A stretch of DNA of 64,000 bases, taken from NCBI RefSeq assembly GCF_001562255.1, contig NZ_CP014301.1, positions 248,001-312,000 of the forward strand, in the 5' to 3' direction. Origin of the DNA: Bosea sp. PAMC 26642. Lineage in GTDB: Bacteria; Pseudomonadota; Alphaproteobacteria; Rhizobiales; Beijerinckiaceae. Below, in pieces: positions 29,578-40,179 of this stretch (position 1 is its first letter; each line of letters opens with the position of its first letter). The notes under the pieces were generated by a model. The model was not told the DNA's origin, searched no databases, and worked only from the letters and a program-made list of their open reading frames with translations. A program made the translations under genes and the position numbers.

Positions 29578-29991
29578 ATGCTCGAGGAGTTCAAGAAATT
29601 CGCCCTGAAGGGCAATGTCGTCGATCTCGCCATCGGCGTGATCATCGGCGCGGCCTTTGGCAAGATCGTCGACTCGCTGGTCTCGGACGTCATCATGCCG
29701 TTCATCGGTGCTCTCGGCGGCGTCGATTTCTCCAATTATTTCATCGGCCTGAACGAGGCCGTCACCGCTCCGGTGCTGGTGGAGGCGAAGAAGCAGGGTG
29801 CGGTCCTGGCCTATGGCTCGTTCATCACCGTGGCGATCAACTTCGTGATTATCGCCTTCGTGCTGTTCCTCGTCGTGCAGGCGATCAACCGGCTTAAGCG
29901 CAAGGAAGCTGCCGCCCCGCCTCCGCCGCCGGCCGAAGACGTCGTGCTGCTCGCCGAAATCCGCGATTTGCTGAAGCAGAAAGCAGTTTGA
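29578..29991 (+). CDS. mscL: Large-conductance mechanosensitive channel
   Basis: Emergency osmotic release valve. 137 residues with the conserved N-terminal helix ([31 protein letters not shown]; pore helix with the GVxxGAAFG stretch), a periplasmic loop, a second membrane helix (about 80-102) and a charged C-terminal bundle ending in EIRDLLKQK. Faces away from the hybrid kinase gene across a 259-bp gap that holds both promoters. Confidence 0.96.
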   Translation: MLEEFKKFALKGNVVDLAIGVIIGAAFGKIVDSLVSDVIMPFIGALGGVDFSNYFIGLNEAVTAPVLVEAKKQGAVLAYGSFITVAINFVIIAFVLFLVVQAINRLKRKEAAAPPPPPAEDVVLLAEIRDLLKQKAV

Positions 29992-29998
29992 TTCCCAA

Positions 29999-30032
29999 GA
30001 TCGGTCGCGATGATTCATCACCGCGACCGATC
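29999..30032 (+). terminator. Hairpin after mscL
   Basis: Perfect 11-bp stem GATCGGTCGCG (29999-30009) and CGCGACCGATC (30022-30032), 12-nt loop, starting 7 bp after the stop. There is no U-run, so it could be a transcript-stabilising hairpin rather than a true intrinsic terminator. Confidence 0.5.
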
Positions 30033-30109
30033 GACCCGATCTCGCGATTTCATGCCTCCTTCCGCCGCCATCGGCTAAAGCAGGACATGACATTTGCGAG
30101 GCCGATCTC

Positions 30110-31303
30110 ATGACGACCACGACGCTTGCGGGCGCCCGCCTGATCTCCGACCTGCGCCCCGAGGCCCGCAACGCGCCCGAGAGCGGCATCGTCGAGGTCG
30201 TCAATCATGGCCGGCTGAAGGACGGGCTGATCCCGCTCTGGGTCGGCGAGGGTGATCTGCCGACGCCAGACTTCATCACGCGCGCCGCCAACAAATCCTT
30301 GGCCGCCGGCGAGACCTTCTACACTTGGCAGCGCGGTATCCCGGATCTGCGCGAGGCGCTGGCGCGCTATCACACCGCGCTCTATGGCCAGCCCTTCGCG
30401 ATGGACCGCTTCTTCGTGACCGGCTCCGGTATGCAGTCGGTCCAGATCGTCGTGCGCATGATCACCGGCCCGGGCGACGAGGTCGTGATCCCGACGCCGG
30501 CCTGGCCGAACGTCGCCGCGGCCATCGGCGTGGCCGGGGCGGTGCCGATCAACGTCCCGATGGACTATGTCCATGGCCGCTTCTCGCTCGATCTCGACCG
30601 GCTGGCGGACGCGATCACGCCCAGGACCCGCGCGATCGCCATCAACTCGCCCGCCAACCCCACCGGCTGGACGGCGACAAAGGATGAACTTGCCGCGATC
30701 CTGGCGCTGGCGCGCAAGCATGGCCTTTGGATCATCGCCGACGAGATCTATGCCCGTTTCGTCTACGACGGCTCGCCCCGCGCCGCCTCCTTCCATGACG
30801 TGATGGACGAGGACGACCGCGTTCTCTTCGTCCAGACCTTCTCGAAGAATTGGGCCATGACCGGCTGGCGCATCGGCTGGATCGAGGCGCCCGCCGCTTT
30901 CGGCCAGATCATCGAGAACCTGATCCAGTACTCGACCTCGGGCTCGCCGGTTTTCGTCCAGCGTGCCGCCATCGCCGCGCTCGACGAGGGCGAGCCCTTC
31001 GTCGCCGAGCAGATCGCCCGTGCGGCCGAGGGACGCAGGATCATCGCAGAGGGGCTGAAGGCGACCAATCGCGTCACGCTCGCCCCGCCAGACGGGGCCT
31101 TCTACCAGTTCTTCTCGGTCGATGGCCGCGAGGATTCGCGCGCGCTCGCCATCGAACTCGTCGACAGGGCCAATGTCGGTCTCGCGCCGGGAACGGCCTT
31201 CGGTGCCGGCGGCGAAACGGGGCTGCGCCTGTGTTTTGCCCGCAAGGCCTCGGATCTGGTCGAGGTCGTGGCGCGGCTGCAGAGGGCGCTCGCCGCCATC
31301 TGA
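30110..31303 (+). CDS. Pyridoxal-phosphate-dependent aminotransferase (class I/II, AspC-like)
   Basis: 397 residues. The PLP lysine is Lys246 in TFSKNWAMTGWRIGW; SPANPTG (about 180-186) and ADEIYARFVYD (210-220) are the cofactor-binding Asn and Asp-x-x-Tyr blocks. Belongs to the aspartate/aromatic-type aminotransferases; the amino donor is not determinable. ATG 30110 is preceded by GAGG. The next gene starts about 110 bp downstream on the same strand. Confidence 0.9.
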   Translation: MTTTTLAGARLISDLRPEARNAPESGIVEVVNHGRLKDGLIPLWVGEGDLPTPDFITRAANKSLAAGETFYTWQRGIPDLREALARYHTALYGQPFAMDRFFVTGSGMQSVQIVVRMITGPGDEVVIPTPAWPNVAAAIGVAGAVPINVPMDYVHGRFSLDLDRLADAITPRTRAIAINSPANPTGWTATKDELAAILALARKHGLWIIADEIYARFVYDGSPRAASFHDVMDEDDRVLFVQTFSKNWAMTGWRIGWIEAPAAFGQIIENLIQYSTSGSPVFVQRAAIAALDEGEPFVAEQIARAAEGRRIIAEGLKATNRVTLAPPDGAFYQFFSVDGREDSRALAIELVDRANVGLAPGTAFGAGGETGLRLCFARKASDLVEVVARLQRALAAI

Positions 31304-31413
31304 AGCGCTGCGCGCGAACCAGATCGGTGGGGCTATAGAAGCCCTTCATGACAGCTGGGACGAGCCTATGCCCTTATGCATGTCCCGATTTGACGCCCGC
31401 TTGCAGGACGGTC

Positions 31414-32523
31414 ATGAGATCGCTCGCGTCGCTGCTGTCCTCAGACGCTCGGAGCCAGATGGCGCTGCTCGGCTATCCCTCGTCCCCGTTCGCTGTTCTG
31501 TCGCGCGAGGCCGTCGTCATCGGCATCGCCGCGCTGGGTGGTGCGGCTTTCGCCCTGCTCGGCGTGCCCGCGGCCTGGCTGTCCGGGTCGATGATGCTGA
31601 GCGCCGCGGTTGCGTTCATTCGCCCGCTTCCGCTCCTGCGCAAATCCTGGTTCGATGCGACGGTTCTGCTCTCCGGCACGATCATCGGCTCGGCCGCGAC
31701 GCCTGAATCGCTGGCGACAGCAGCGCGCTATCCGGCCTCGCTTGCCGTTCTCGTGATCGGCGTGGCTGCGATCATGATCGCCGGCGGTGCCTATCTGCGC
31801 TATGTCGCGCGCTGGCCATGGATCGACGCGCTGCTTGCCTCGGCGCCCGGAGCGCTTGCGACCGTGCTCGCCGTGGCGCAGGCCAAGGGCGCCAATATCG
31901 GCCGCATCTCGGTCGTGCAGCTCTTTCGCCTGCTCGTGCTGGTCGCACTGCTCCCGAGCGCCATGCAGATGACCGGCCTCCATCCGGCCGCGTCGATGCC
32001 GCCGTCGATGGCGGTCGGCGCCGCTACGATGCTGCTCCTTCTGCTCTGCGGCTTTGCAGTCGGGCTCGTCTTCGAGCGCCTCGGCGTGGCCGCGCCGATG
32101 ATGTTCGGCGCGACCTTTGCCAGCGCCTTACTGCACGGGACGGGGCTCGTCGAAGGCAATCTGCCGACCGAAATCCAGACGGCGGTACTGGTTCTGCTCG
32201 GCTCGACCATGGGCGGCCGCATCGCCCACATCCCCCGCAACGAGCTTCTCGGCCTGTTTCCGCTCGCGATTGGCGGCTTCTTCGTCTCGATCGGCGTGGC
32301 GTTCGCCTTCGCCTGGCCGGCGGCGCGCTTTGCCGGCGTATCCTATGCGAGCGCGATGACGGCGTTCGCTCCGGGCGGGCTGGAAGCCATGGCGATGCTG
32401 GCTTTCGCGATGGGGCTCGACACGCTCTATGTCGGCTCCCATCACCTTGTTCGCTTCCTGATGATCGGCATCGCCATGCCGTTCATCGTCGCCCGCATGA
32501 AAGGCGAGACGCCCAAGCCTTGA
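31414..32523 (+). CDS. AbrB family membrane transporter/regulator
   Basis: About 369 residues, very hydrophobic, with about 10 membrane segments and two repeats each carrying a GxPAAWLSGSM- or MMFGATFASA-like motif, the hallmark of the AbrB (ammonia monooxygenase-associated) membrane family. ATG 31414 follows AGGACGG; ATG 31348 would add 22 residues that are cysteine-rich and not membrane-like. Function in the family is poorly defined. The gene ends just before a dispersed repeat copy. Confidence 0.85.
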   Translation: MRSLASLLSSDARSQMALLGYPSSPFAVLSREAVVIGIAALGGAAFALLGVPAAWLSGSMMLSAAVAFIRPLPLLRKSWFDATVLLSGTIIGSAATPESLATAARYPASLAVLVIGVAAIMIAGGAYLRYVARWPWIDALLASAPGALATVLAVAQAKGANIGRISVVQLFRLLVLVALLPSAMQMTGLHPAASMPPSMAVGAATMLLLLLCGFAVGLVFERLGVAAPMMFGATFASALLHGTGLVEGNLPTEIQTAVLVLLGSTMGGRIAHIPRNELLGLFPLAIGGFFVSIGVAFAFAWPAARFAGVSYASAMTAFAPGGLEAMAMLAFAMGLDTLYVGSHHLVRFLMIGIAMPFIVARMKGETPKP

Positions 32524-32555
32524 GGCGGCAGATTGGTTGCCATTCGGGCGCTCCT

Positions 32556-32683
32556 GTCATTCCGGGGCGGCCAAAGGCCGAACCCGGACCCACGACTGGG
32601 TGAGACACTATGTGAGCCCGATCACAAACGCTCTCCCGGTCGTGGGTTCCGGGTTCTTCGCTTTCGCGAAGCCCCGGAATGAC
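32556..32683. repeat. Dispersed inverted repeat, copy D (diverged)
   Basis: Begins GTCATTCCGGGGCGGCC and ends CGCGAAGCCCCGGAATGAC, with internal ACCCACGAC (32588-32596) facing GTCGTGGGTTCCGGG (32640-32654). Same architecture as copies A-C, but the internal block carries a different sequence. It fills the gap between the convergent AbrB and solute-binding-protein genes, so it could also serve as a two-way terminator. Confidence 0.75.
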
Positions 32684-32690
32684 AAAAGGA

Positions 32691-34280
32691 TCAATCCACC
32701 CCGATCGTCGTTAGGTCCTGAAACCAGTGCTGGGCCAGCACGAAGTTTTTGATCTTCGGCGAAAGCGCATGCGGGTTGGTGTCGTGCACCACCCAGCCCA
32801 GCACCGCGTCGTCGACGATCAGGCTGTGCGCCTTGGCGAGCAGTTCGTCCTGCTTGGCGACGTCGAAGCTCGTGGCGGCTTCATTGAGCAGGGCGTCGAC
32901 CGCCGGGCTCGACCAGGTCCCCCAGTTCACGCCGACCGGCGCGACCTGGTTGGAGTGGAAGAAGCGGATGATCGCGTAGAGCGGGTCGGAGGTGACATAG
33001 GCGATGTTGTTCGAGGAGACGTCAGCATTCATCTCGTCCTTCGCACCCTTGCGCCAGCGCGTGTAGAGCACTTCGAGCTCGACGACCTTGAATTCGATCT
33101 CGATCCCGACATCCTTGAGGTTCTGCTGGATGAACTCGTTCATCGGCAGCGACTGCATCTGTCCCGATCCGCCCTGCGCGATCACGAAGGTGGTCTTCAG
33201 CGGCTTCTGTGTCGAATAACCGGCCTCGGCCAAAAGCTTCTTCGCAGCTTCCGGATCGTACTTGATCTGGAAGCTGGGTTTGCCGAACCACGGGCTGGTC
33301 GGATCGACCTGGCCGATGGCCGGGCGCGCCAGCCCGTTCAGGAGAGCGACGATGCCCTCGCGGTCGATGGCGAGGTTCAAGGCCTTCCGCAGCCGAACAT
33401 CCGTCCAGGGCGAGCCTGGCGCAACCGACAGATGATAGTTCCAGACATGGGGCGTGACGTTCTCGACGATCCGCATCTTCGCCGATTTCAGCTGCGGCAC
33501 GGTGTCGGGGGCTGGCGTCTCGATCATGTCGACCTGGCCGGTGATCAGCGCATTGGTGCGCGCCAGAACCTCCGGCATCGGCAGCAGGATCAGGCGATCG
33601 ACCTTGGCGAGGCGCTTCTTGTCGAAATAGTCGGGGTTCTTCACCAGTTCGGCGCGCTCGCGCGGCACGAACTTGTCCAGCTTGAACGGGCCGGTGCCCG
33701 AGGGCGTCATCGCGAATTTGTCCCAGTCCTTGCCGACCTTCTCGTATTGAGCGGGCGACGAGACCAGAAACCAGAGCATCTGGTAGGGAAAGAAGGAATC
33801 GACCGCCTTGGTGGTGATCTCGACGGTCTTGGGGTCCACCACGCGGTAGCTCGCGACCGAGGGCAGGCGCGGCTTGACCTGCGCCGCCTGGCGTCGGTCG
33901 TAATGGGCCGCCTTCTCGTCTAGCACCTTGTCGAGGTTCCAGACCACGGCGGCCGCGTCGAGTACGCTGCCGTCATGGAATTTGACCCCATCGCGCAGCG
34001 TGAAAAGCCACTTCTTCTGGTCGGCGGCGTCTACCTTCCACTCAGCTGCGAGACCCGGGACGAGCTTGCCGGGGCGATCGGCGACATCCATCTCCCAGGC
34101 AACCAGCGGATCGTAGATCGTGTAGCCGGTGAATTTGTAAGCGCCGGCGCCACGGTCCGGCTGTCCTGATGTCAGCGGGATATCGGCGAGCGAGATGCCG
34201 TAGCGCACCACCGACTCTGCCCCGGCCGCGGTGGTCAAGGAAAAGGCGAGGGCGGCCAATATTGCCAAGCGTTTGAACAT
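32691..34280 (-). CDS. ABC transporter substrate-binding protein, peptide/nickel type (SBP family 5), orphan
   Basis: 529 residues with a classic signal peptide (MFKRLAILAALAFSLTTAAGA). Family-5 blocks include WLFTLRDGVKFHDGSVLDA near 95 and GTGPFKL near 195. Shares long blocks with the protein at 15985-17625 (PHVW, DREGIVALLNG, SLPMNEF), so the two are paralogs. No permease or ATPase genes adjoin. Presumably feeds a transporter encoded elsewhere; the ligand is unknown. Confidence 0.92.
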   Translation of the reverse strand: MFKRLAILAALAFSLTTAAGAESVVRYGISLADIPLTSGQPDRGAGAYKFTGYTIYDPLVAWEMDVADRPGKLVPGLAAEWKVDAADQKKWLFTLRDGVKFHDGSVLDAAAVVWNLDKVLDEKAAHYDRRQAAQVKPRLPSVASYRVVDPKTVEITTKAVDSFFPYQMLWFLVSSPAQYEKVGKDWDKFAMTPSGTGPFKLDKFVPRERAELVKNPDYFDKKRLAKVDRLILLPMPEVLARTNALITGQVDMIETPAPDTVPQLKSAKMRIVENVTPHVWNYHLSVAPGSPWTDVRLRKALNLAIDREGIVALLNGLARPAIGQVDPTSPWFGKPSFQIKYDPEAAKKLLAEAGYSTQKPLKTTFVIAQGGSGQMQSLPMNEFIQQNLKDVGIEIEFKVVELEVLYTRWRKGAKDEMNADVSSNNIAYVTSDPLYAIIRFFHSNQVAPVGVNWGTWSSPAVDALLNEAATSFDVAKQDELLAKAHSLIVDDAVLGWVVHDTNPHALSPKIKNFVLAQHWFQDLTTIGVD

Positions 34281-34478
34281 GTAAGCACCATTTCGCAGGA
34301 AGGTGCGTACAAGTCAGCAAGCGCTATGCCAGACGAGGCATGGAACCGTGTCGCTTGGCCGATCGAATCCTCAGCCTTTTGGCCGCACGGCGCCATTGGT
34401 GCGGGTGATAACCGCGTAGAGCGATGTCGTGCCGCAGATGAAGAGCCGGTTGAGCTTGGGGCCACCCCCGTAGACCGG

Positions 34479-35540
34479 TCAGCTTCGCGGCAAGGTCTGG
34501 CATCTCGCCTGGAATGACGCAAATGCGGCCTCGCCACCGGATATGTCGAAGACGATGTCGCGCGGTCTGTCGCGAGGGCCGAATCCGGCAATGACGAGGC
34601 GTTCGCCACGGGCGATCTGCATCAGCGCATTGGGAGAAAGCGCTGTCGCATTGTCCTGCATGCTGTCGCTCAGGACGACGCCCTCATCGGCACCATCGAT
34701 CTCCCACTTCACCACGACGCCGTCTATCGCGATCCGTGGCGTTTGCGCGTTCGGACGCCAGCTGCGCGATCCGACCAGCCAGTTGCTGAAATGGACCTGT
34801 CCTTTGACGTTCCTCATGCAGCTGATCGACCAGCCCGCAGCGCGGTCGGTCGAAGCGATCGCCATGTCGAACTGGACCTTCGTCGGCGCGCTCGCGCGCC
34901 AGGCCGTCCGCTTGGGTAGGCTGGGTGGCGAAGCTTCGGCCCGGACGCCTGCGTCGCTGCGCTCGGCTTGAGCAGCGGCCAACGGCTCGCGCGAACCGCC
35001 CGGCACCTGCAACAGAACCCGGTCGGCGTCATCACGCTCGGCCGGTTTTGCCGCTTCGGTGCCGAGCGTCGCTTGAGCTCGCTCGGCGCTTGCCGCCGGC
35101 TTGGGCTGCTCGGCCTGCGCCCCGACAAGGGTCACGGAGGACAAGACGACGATCCGTCCGGCTGCGCCGCAGGCCGCCGATCTGATCCGCAACTGAGCGC
35201 CCGGGACGAGCAATCCGTCGAGCGCTTCCCGCACGCGCTCGCCGGTCGCGCGGCTCCTGAACTCCGACGCGTCCGGCAGATTGATATGGTCCTCGTATCG
35301 GGCGTCCTTGAAAGTGACGCCCGTGAATTTGCCATTTTCCATATGGCGCTTGGTGATCCGGCCCGTACTGGTCGCCGGCGCACAGCCCTCCGTGCCGGGC
35401 AGGTTCGAGACCTCGATCAACCGCGTTCCGCTGCCGTCGAACTTGAAACGCGGCTCGCGGGCGGATTGCGCCGAGGCGGAAGCGGCTGCGGTCATGGCGC
35501 AGATCAGAAGGGCTGCGCGAAAGGGGATGGGCGCGGTCAT
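34479..35540 (-). CDS. Secreted protein of unknown function, paralog 1 of a tandem pair
   Basis: 353 residues with a signal peptide (MTAPIPFRAALLICAMTAAASASAQ). N-terminal domain (about 30-140) with FKFDGSGTRLIEVSNLPG, a conserved Cys, TGRITKRHMENG and CGAAGRI; a variable Ala/Glu-rich linker (140-215); then a C-terminal domain containing a WSISCMRNVKGQVHF block and ending in a Cys-containing tail (ARCQTLPRS). Four scattered cysteines could form disulfides in the periplasm. No known domain is recognised. The paralog lies 50 bp upstream on the same strand, so the two are likely co-transcribed. Confidence 0.75.
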   Translation of the reverse strand: MTAPIPFRAALLICAMTAAASASAQSAREPRFKFDGSGTRLIEVSNLPGTEGCAPATSTGRITKRHMENGKFTGVTFKDARYEDHINLPDASEFRSRATGERVREALDGLLVPGAQLRIRSAACGAAGRIVVLSSVTLVGAQAEQPKPAASAERAQATLGTEAAKPAERDDADRVLLQVPGGSREPLAAAQAERSDAGVRAEASPPSLPKRTAWRASAPTKVQFDMAIASTDRAAGWSISCMRNVKGQVHFSNWLVGSRSWRPNAQTPRIAIDGVVVKWEIDGADEGVVLSDSMQDNATALSPNALMQIARGERLVIAGFGPRDRPRDIVFDISGGEAAFASFQARCQTLPRS

Positions 35541-35590
35541 GGAGGCTCCGTGAGGGGCGTGGAAAGGACAGGGATTGGGTGGGAGTTGTC

Positions 35591-36640
35591 TCAGCGCCCG
35601 CTGGAGCAGGCCGAGAGGAACGCCGGCGCGGCCTTGTCGGAGCCGGCGGTAGCAACCACGGTTCGCCCGGCGCGGCTCGTGATCGTCAACGGATTGCCGC
35701 GTGCCATTTCTGCTATCACCGGACGTATTGCGTCGAACGGGAAACGGGCCTCGATCTGCCGGACATCATCCATGTCGTTATAGCTGGTTTTGCCCTGAGC
35801 CGAGATGCTTTGCAGGCCAGCCGTGAGCGTGAAGGACTGTCTCGACCCGACGCGATAGCGGGCTTTCGGATCATCGACCCACGCCTCGACCATGCCGGTC
35901 CGATGCGTGCAGCGAAGCCAGATGGTGATGTAGTGCATCCCACTTGCGACTCCCATCTTGCTCCAGCCGCTGTCGTTCGATGTACTCCAGCCGTCCATTT
36001 CCTCGGCATCCTCGGTAGCAGCGGGCGCTGGAGCGGCAGGTGGCGTTAGCTTCGCCTGCGGAGGCGGTGAGGCCACGGGCGGCTGCGCCGCCACGACGCG
36101 CTGCTCCGGCGCCGTCCCCGGCGAGCGCAGCAGGGCCTGATCGGGGTCGTTGCTGCCTGGTGTCCGGGTCAGCACGCTGTCGCCCTCCGCATCCGCGATC
36201 GGCTTCGCCGGCGCTGCGCGCGCGCCCACCAGCGAGATGGCGTCGAGCTTCTTGATCCGTCCGGCCGCCCCGCAGACCTTGAAGCCGATCCTCAGTGCAT
36301 GGTCGGCGCCGAGCAGGGCCTGATAGCCTTCGACGACTTTTGCCTGCGTCGCCGGGCTGGCGAAGTTGTAGAGCGCGGGGACATTGATGCCGATCTCGCC
36401 ATGCGTGTTGTCGCGGAAGGTGATCCCGCGCACGACGCCGTTCTCGAACTCGCGCTCGGTGACGGTCCCTGTCGCGATCTCGGGGAAGCAGTCGGCAGTC
36501 GGCGACAGGTTCGTCATCGCGATGATGCGGCCATTGCCGTCGTGCTTGAACTGGGCCTGGGCCTGCGCCTCGGTGCCGGCGATTGCGATGGCCAGGATGG
36601 CCGCGAAGCCCGTCGCCCGCGCTGCATGAACCCGTCCCAT
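35591..36640 (-). CDS. Secreted protein of unknown function, paralog 2 of a tandem pair
   Basis: 349 residues from ATG 36640 (MGRVHAARATGFAAILAIAI), with a signal peptide cut near AQAQ. The layout matches the downstream gene: FKHDGNGRIIAMTNLS, a conserved Cys, TGTVTEREFENG, RGITFRDN, CGAAGRI, then a Pro/Ala-rich linker and a C-terminal domain with a WLRCTHRTGMVEAWV block and an ending LSACSSGR. An upstream in-frame ATG at 36715 would precede the signal peptide and is rejected. First gene of the pair. Confidence 0.75.
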   Translation of the reverse strand: MGRVHAARATGFAAILAIAIAGTEAQAQAQFKHDGNGRIIAMTNLSPTADCFPEIATGTVTEREFENGVVRGITFRDNTHGEIGINVPALYNFASPATQAKVVEGYQALLGADHALRIGFKVCGAAGRIKKLDAISLVGARAAPAKPIADAEGDSVLTRTPGSNDPDQALLRSPGTAPEQRVVAAQPPVASPPPQAKLTPPAAPAPAATEDAEEMDGWSTSNDSGWSKMGVASGMHYITIWLRCTHRTGMVEAWVDDPKARYRVGSRQSFTLTAGLQSISAQGKTSYNDMDDVRQIEARFPFDAIRPVIAEMARGNPLTITSRAGRTVVATAGSDKAAPAFLSACSSGR

Positions 36641-36746
36641 CGCGATCCCGTCTCCGTTGCTGATGCAGTGAGCATATTGCAGCGCTTTGAGCCGTTTTCG
36701 CAAAGATTGTCGCAACTATAGTGAAGATTGAAAATTGACAGGCAGG

Positions 36747-37652
36747 TTAGAGCTTCAGCCCCTCGTCCCAATAGGGCGTCGCGCCGTAGAGTTCAGCGAG
36801 ATAATCGACGAAGGCGCGCACCTTCTGCTCCATATGCCGCCGGCTCGGATAAACGGCATGGACAGCCACGCGCTGGCCCACGGAGTAACGTGGCAGCACG
36901 CGCACCAGCCGGCCCGATTTCAGCTCCGGCCCGACATCCCAGGTCGAGCGCAGCGCGATGCCGACGCCCGCCAGCAGCGCCTCGCGCACGACCTCGCTGG
37001 AATTGGTCCGAAGCGGCCCGCCGACCCGGACCATGACTGGCCCGGACGGTCCGTCGAGCCGCCACTGGTCGGCATTGTGCGTGATCAGCGTGTGGCGGGC
37101 GAGTTCGTCGATATTCGCAGGCATCCCCGCCGCAGCCAGATAGTCCGGCGCGGCGCAGAGGACGCGGTGGTTGGGCGCCAGCCGCCGCGCGACGAAGCTG
37201 GAATCCTGCAGATCGGCGATGCGCACCGCCAGGTCGAAGCCCTCGCCGATGATATCGACGAAGTCGTCGCCCAGAATGAGCTCGACATTGACCAGCGGGT
37301 TGGCGTCGAGGAAGGGTTTGAGATGCGGCGCGATATGCATCCGGCCGAACGAGGTCGGCGCAGAGACGCGCAACGTGCCGCGCGCCTGCCCCGAGCCGCT
37401 CGCGACCCAGGCCTCGGCATCCTCGATCGAGGACAGGATCGAGACCACGCGCTCGTAGAAGCCCTGGCCCGCCTCGGTCAGAGAGAGCTGCCGCGTCGTA
37501 CGCTGGAGCAGCCGGACGCCCAGCCGCTCCTCGAGCCGTCGGATGCGCTTGGAGATGACCGCCGGCGAAAGCTTCAGCTGCCGCCCGGCCGCCGACATGC
37601 TTTTGGCGGTGACGACATGGGCGAAGACGTCGAGATCGCCGAACCGGTCCAT
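36747..37652 (-). CDS. LysR family transcriptional regulator
   Basis: 301 residues. N-terminal winged HTH (about 1-60: FAHVVTAKSMSAAGRQLKLSPAVISKRIRRLEERLG) and an effector domain of the CrgA/DsdC-like clade (TLRVSAPTSFGRMHIAPHL). There is no divergently transcribed gene close by: upstream lie the repeat copy C and the groEL terminator. The target is therefore not obvious; it may be the tandem secreted pair downstream or a distant locus. Confidence 0.92.
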   Translation of the reverse strand: MDRFGDLDVFAHVVTAKSMSAAGRQLKLSPAVISKRIRRLEERLGVRLLQRTTRQLSLTEAGQGFYERVVSILSSIEDAEAWVASGSGQARGTLRVSAPTSFGRMHIAPHLKPFLDANPLVNVELILGDDFVDIIGEGFDLAVRIADLQDSSFVARRLAPNHRVLCAAPDYLAAAGMPANIDELARHTLITHNADQWRLDGPSGPVMVRVGGPLRTNSSEVVREALLAGVGIALRSTWDVGPELKSGRLVRVLPRYSVGQRVAVHAVYPSRRHMEQKVRAFVDYLAELYGATPYWDEGLKL

Positions 37653-37758
37653 GCCCGCTCCATCTTTTCCGATCTGGAAATAATCACGGCGGGCGGCTGC
37701 GATTCAAGCGCTGGAAGCGCCCCTCGACGACTCCCGGTCTCGTTCAATCAATTGCGAC

Positions 37759-37863
37759 GTCATTCCGGACAAGCGGTGCAGCCGCGCAGATCCGGAATCC
37801 ATCATAAAGCGCAATACCTTACGATGGATTCCGGGTCTCCGCTTCGCTGCGCCCGGAATGACG
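37759..37863. repeat. Dispersed inverted repeat, copy C
   Basis: Begins GTCATTCCGGACAAGCGGTG and ends GCGCCCGGAATGACGC, with central CCGGAATCCAT and ATGGATTCCGGGTC as in copies A and B. Fills most of the 340-bp gap between the LysR gene and groEL; the rest of that gap holds only the groEL terminator. Confidence 0.85.
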
Positions 37864-37930
37864 CGGAGGGGGGAGCTAACAGTGGCTCACCATGATGGGA
37901 TGCTCTGCCCAAAGCCATCCGGAGGCCCCC

Positions 37931-37960
37931 AAACGAAAAAGGCCCGGCTTGCGCCGGGCC
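37931..37960 (-). terminator. Rho-independent terminator of groESL
   Basis: On the minus strand, the stem GGCCCGGC (37960-37953) pairs with GCCGGGCC (37948-37941) around a 4-nt loop, followed by TTTTTCGTTT. It starts about 30 bases after the groEL stop. Confidence 0.9.
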
Positions 37961-37992
37961 TTCGTTCTCTTGCGAGCCAGGAGAAGCTTGGA

Positions 37993-39642
<1,650 letters not shown>

Positions 39643-39675
39643 TTATGAGATGTCGGGAAAAGGGGTCTCAGGCGT

Positions 39676-39963
39676 TCAGCCGATGACGCCCATGATGTCG
39701 GATTCCTTCATGATCAGGAGATCCTGGCCATCGATCTTGACCTCGGTCCCCGACCACTTGCCGAACAGGACGCGGTCGCCCGACTTGACGTCGAGCTTGA
39801 TCAGCTTGCCATCTTCATCGCGGTTGCCGGGTCCAACGGACACGACCTCGCCCTCCTGGGGCTTTTCCTTGGCGGTGTCGGGGATGATGATGCCACCCTT
39901 GGTCTTCTCTTCGCCATCAAGGCGACGGACCACAACGCGGTCATGCAACGGACGGAACTTCAT
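39676..39963 (-). CDS. groES: Co-chaperonin GroES (Hsp10)
   Basis: 95 residues from ATG 39963 ([20 protein letters not shown]), with the mobile loop [15 protein letters not shown] that contacts GroEL and the C-terminal [20 protein letters not shown] ribosome-binding site precedes the ATG. First gene of the heat-shock operon. Confidence 0.98.
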   Translation of the reverse strand: MKFRPLHDRVVVRRLDGEEKTKGGIIIPDTAKEKPQEGEVVSVGPGNRDEDGKLIKLDVKSGDRVLFGKWSGTEVKIDGQDLLIMKESDIMGVIG

Positions 39964-40031
39964 GGTTCTGTCTTCCTCTTGAAGTCTTATTTCGGTGCGG
40001 CGTCGTTCAGACGACCCGCGACGGGCATCTG

Positions 40032-40058
40032 CTAGCAGTCTCGGATCGTGAGTGCCAG
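40032..40058 (-). promoter_or_regulatory. CIRCE-like HrcA operator upstream of groES
   Basis: Half-sites CTAGCAGTC (40032-40040) and GAGTGCCAG (40050-40058), separated by 9 bp, match 14 of 18 positions of the CIRCE consensus TTAGCACTC-N9-GAGTGCTAA. It lies just downstream of the predicted transcription start and 69 bp upstream of the groES ATG, where an HrcA repressor would block elongation or initiation. Confidence 0.75.
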
Positions 40059-40069
40059 CCGATGGCGCG

Positions 40070-40099
40070 GAGATAGGCGCGTCCCCTGCGCGAGTCAAG
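40070..40099 (-). promoter_or_regulatory. RpoH-type heat-shock promoter of groESL
   Basis: On the minus strand, CTTGACT (40099-40093, -35) and CTATCTC (-10 core TATCTC at 40075-40070) are 17 bp apart. This fits the alphaproteobacterial sigma-32 pattern CTTG-N17/18-CYTAT. The CIRCE operator sits immediately downstream. Confidence 0.7.
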
Positions 40100-40179
40100 A
40101 AATCTTCGAGACAAAGTATCGCGGCAGGTGCGGGCGCACGGCTGCTGCGCCGTTTGCAGGAACACGCTAGCGTCTGAGT

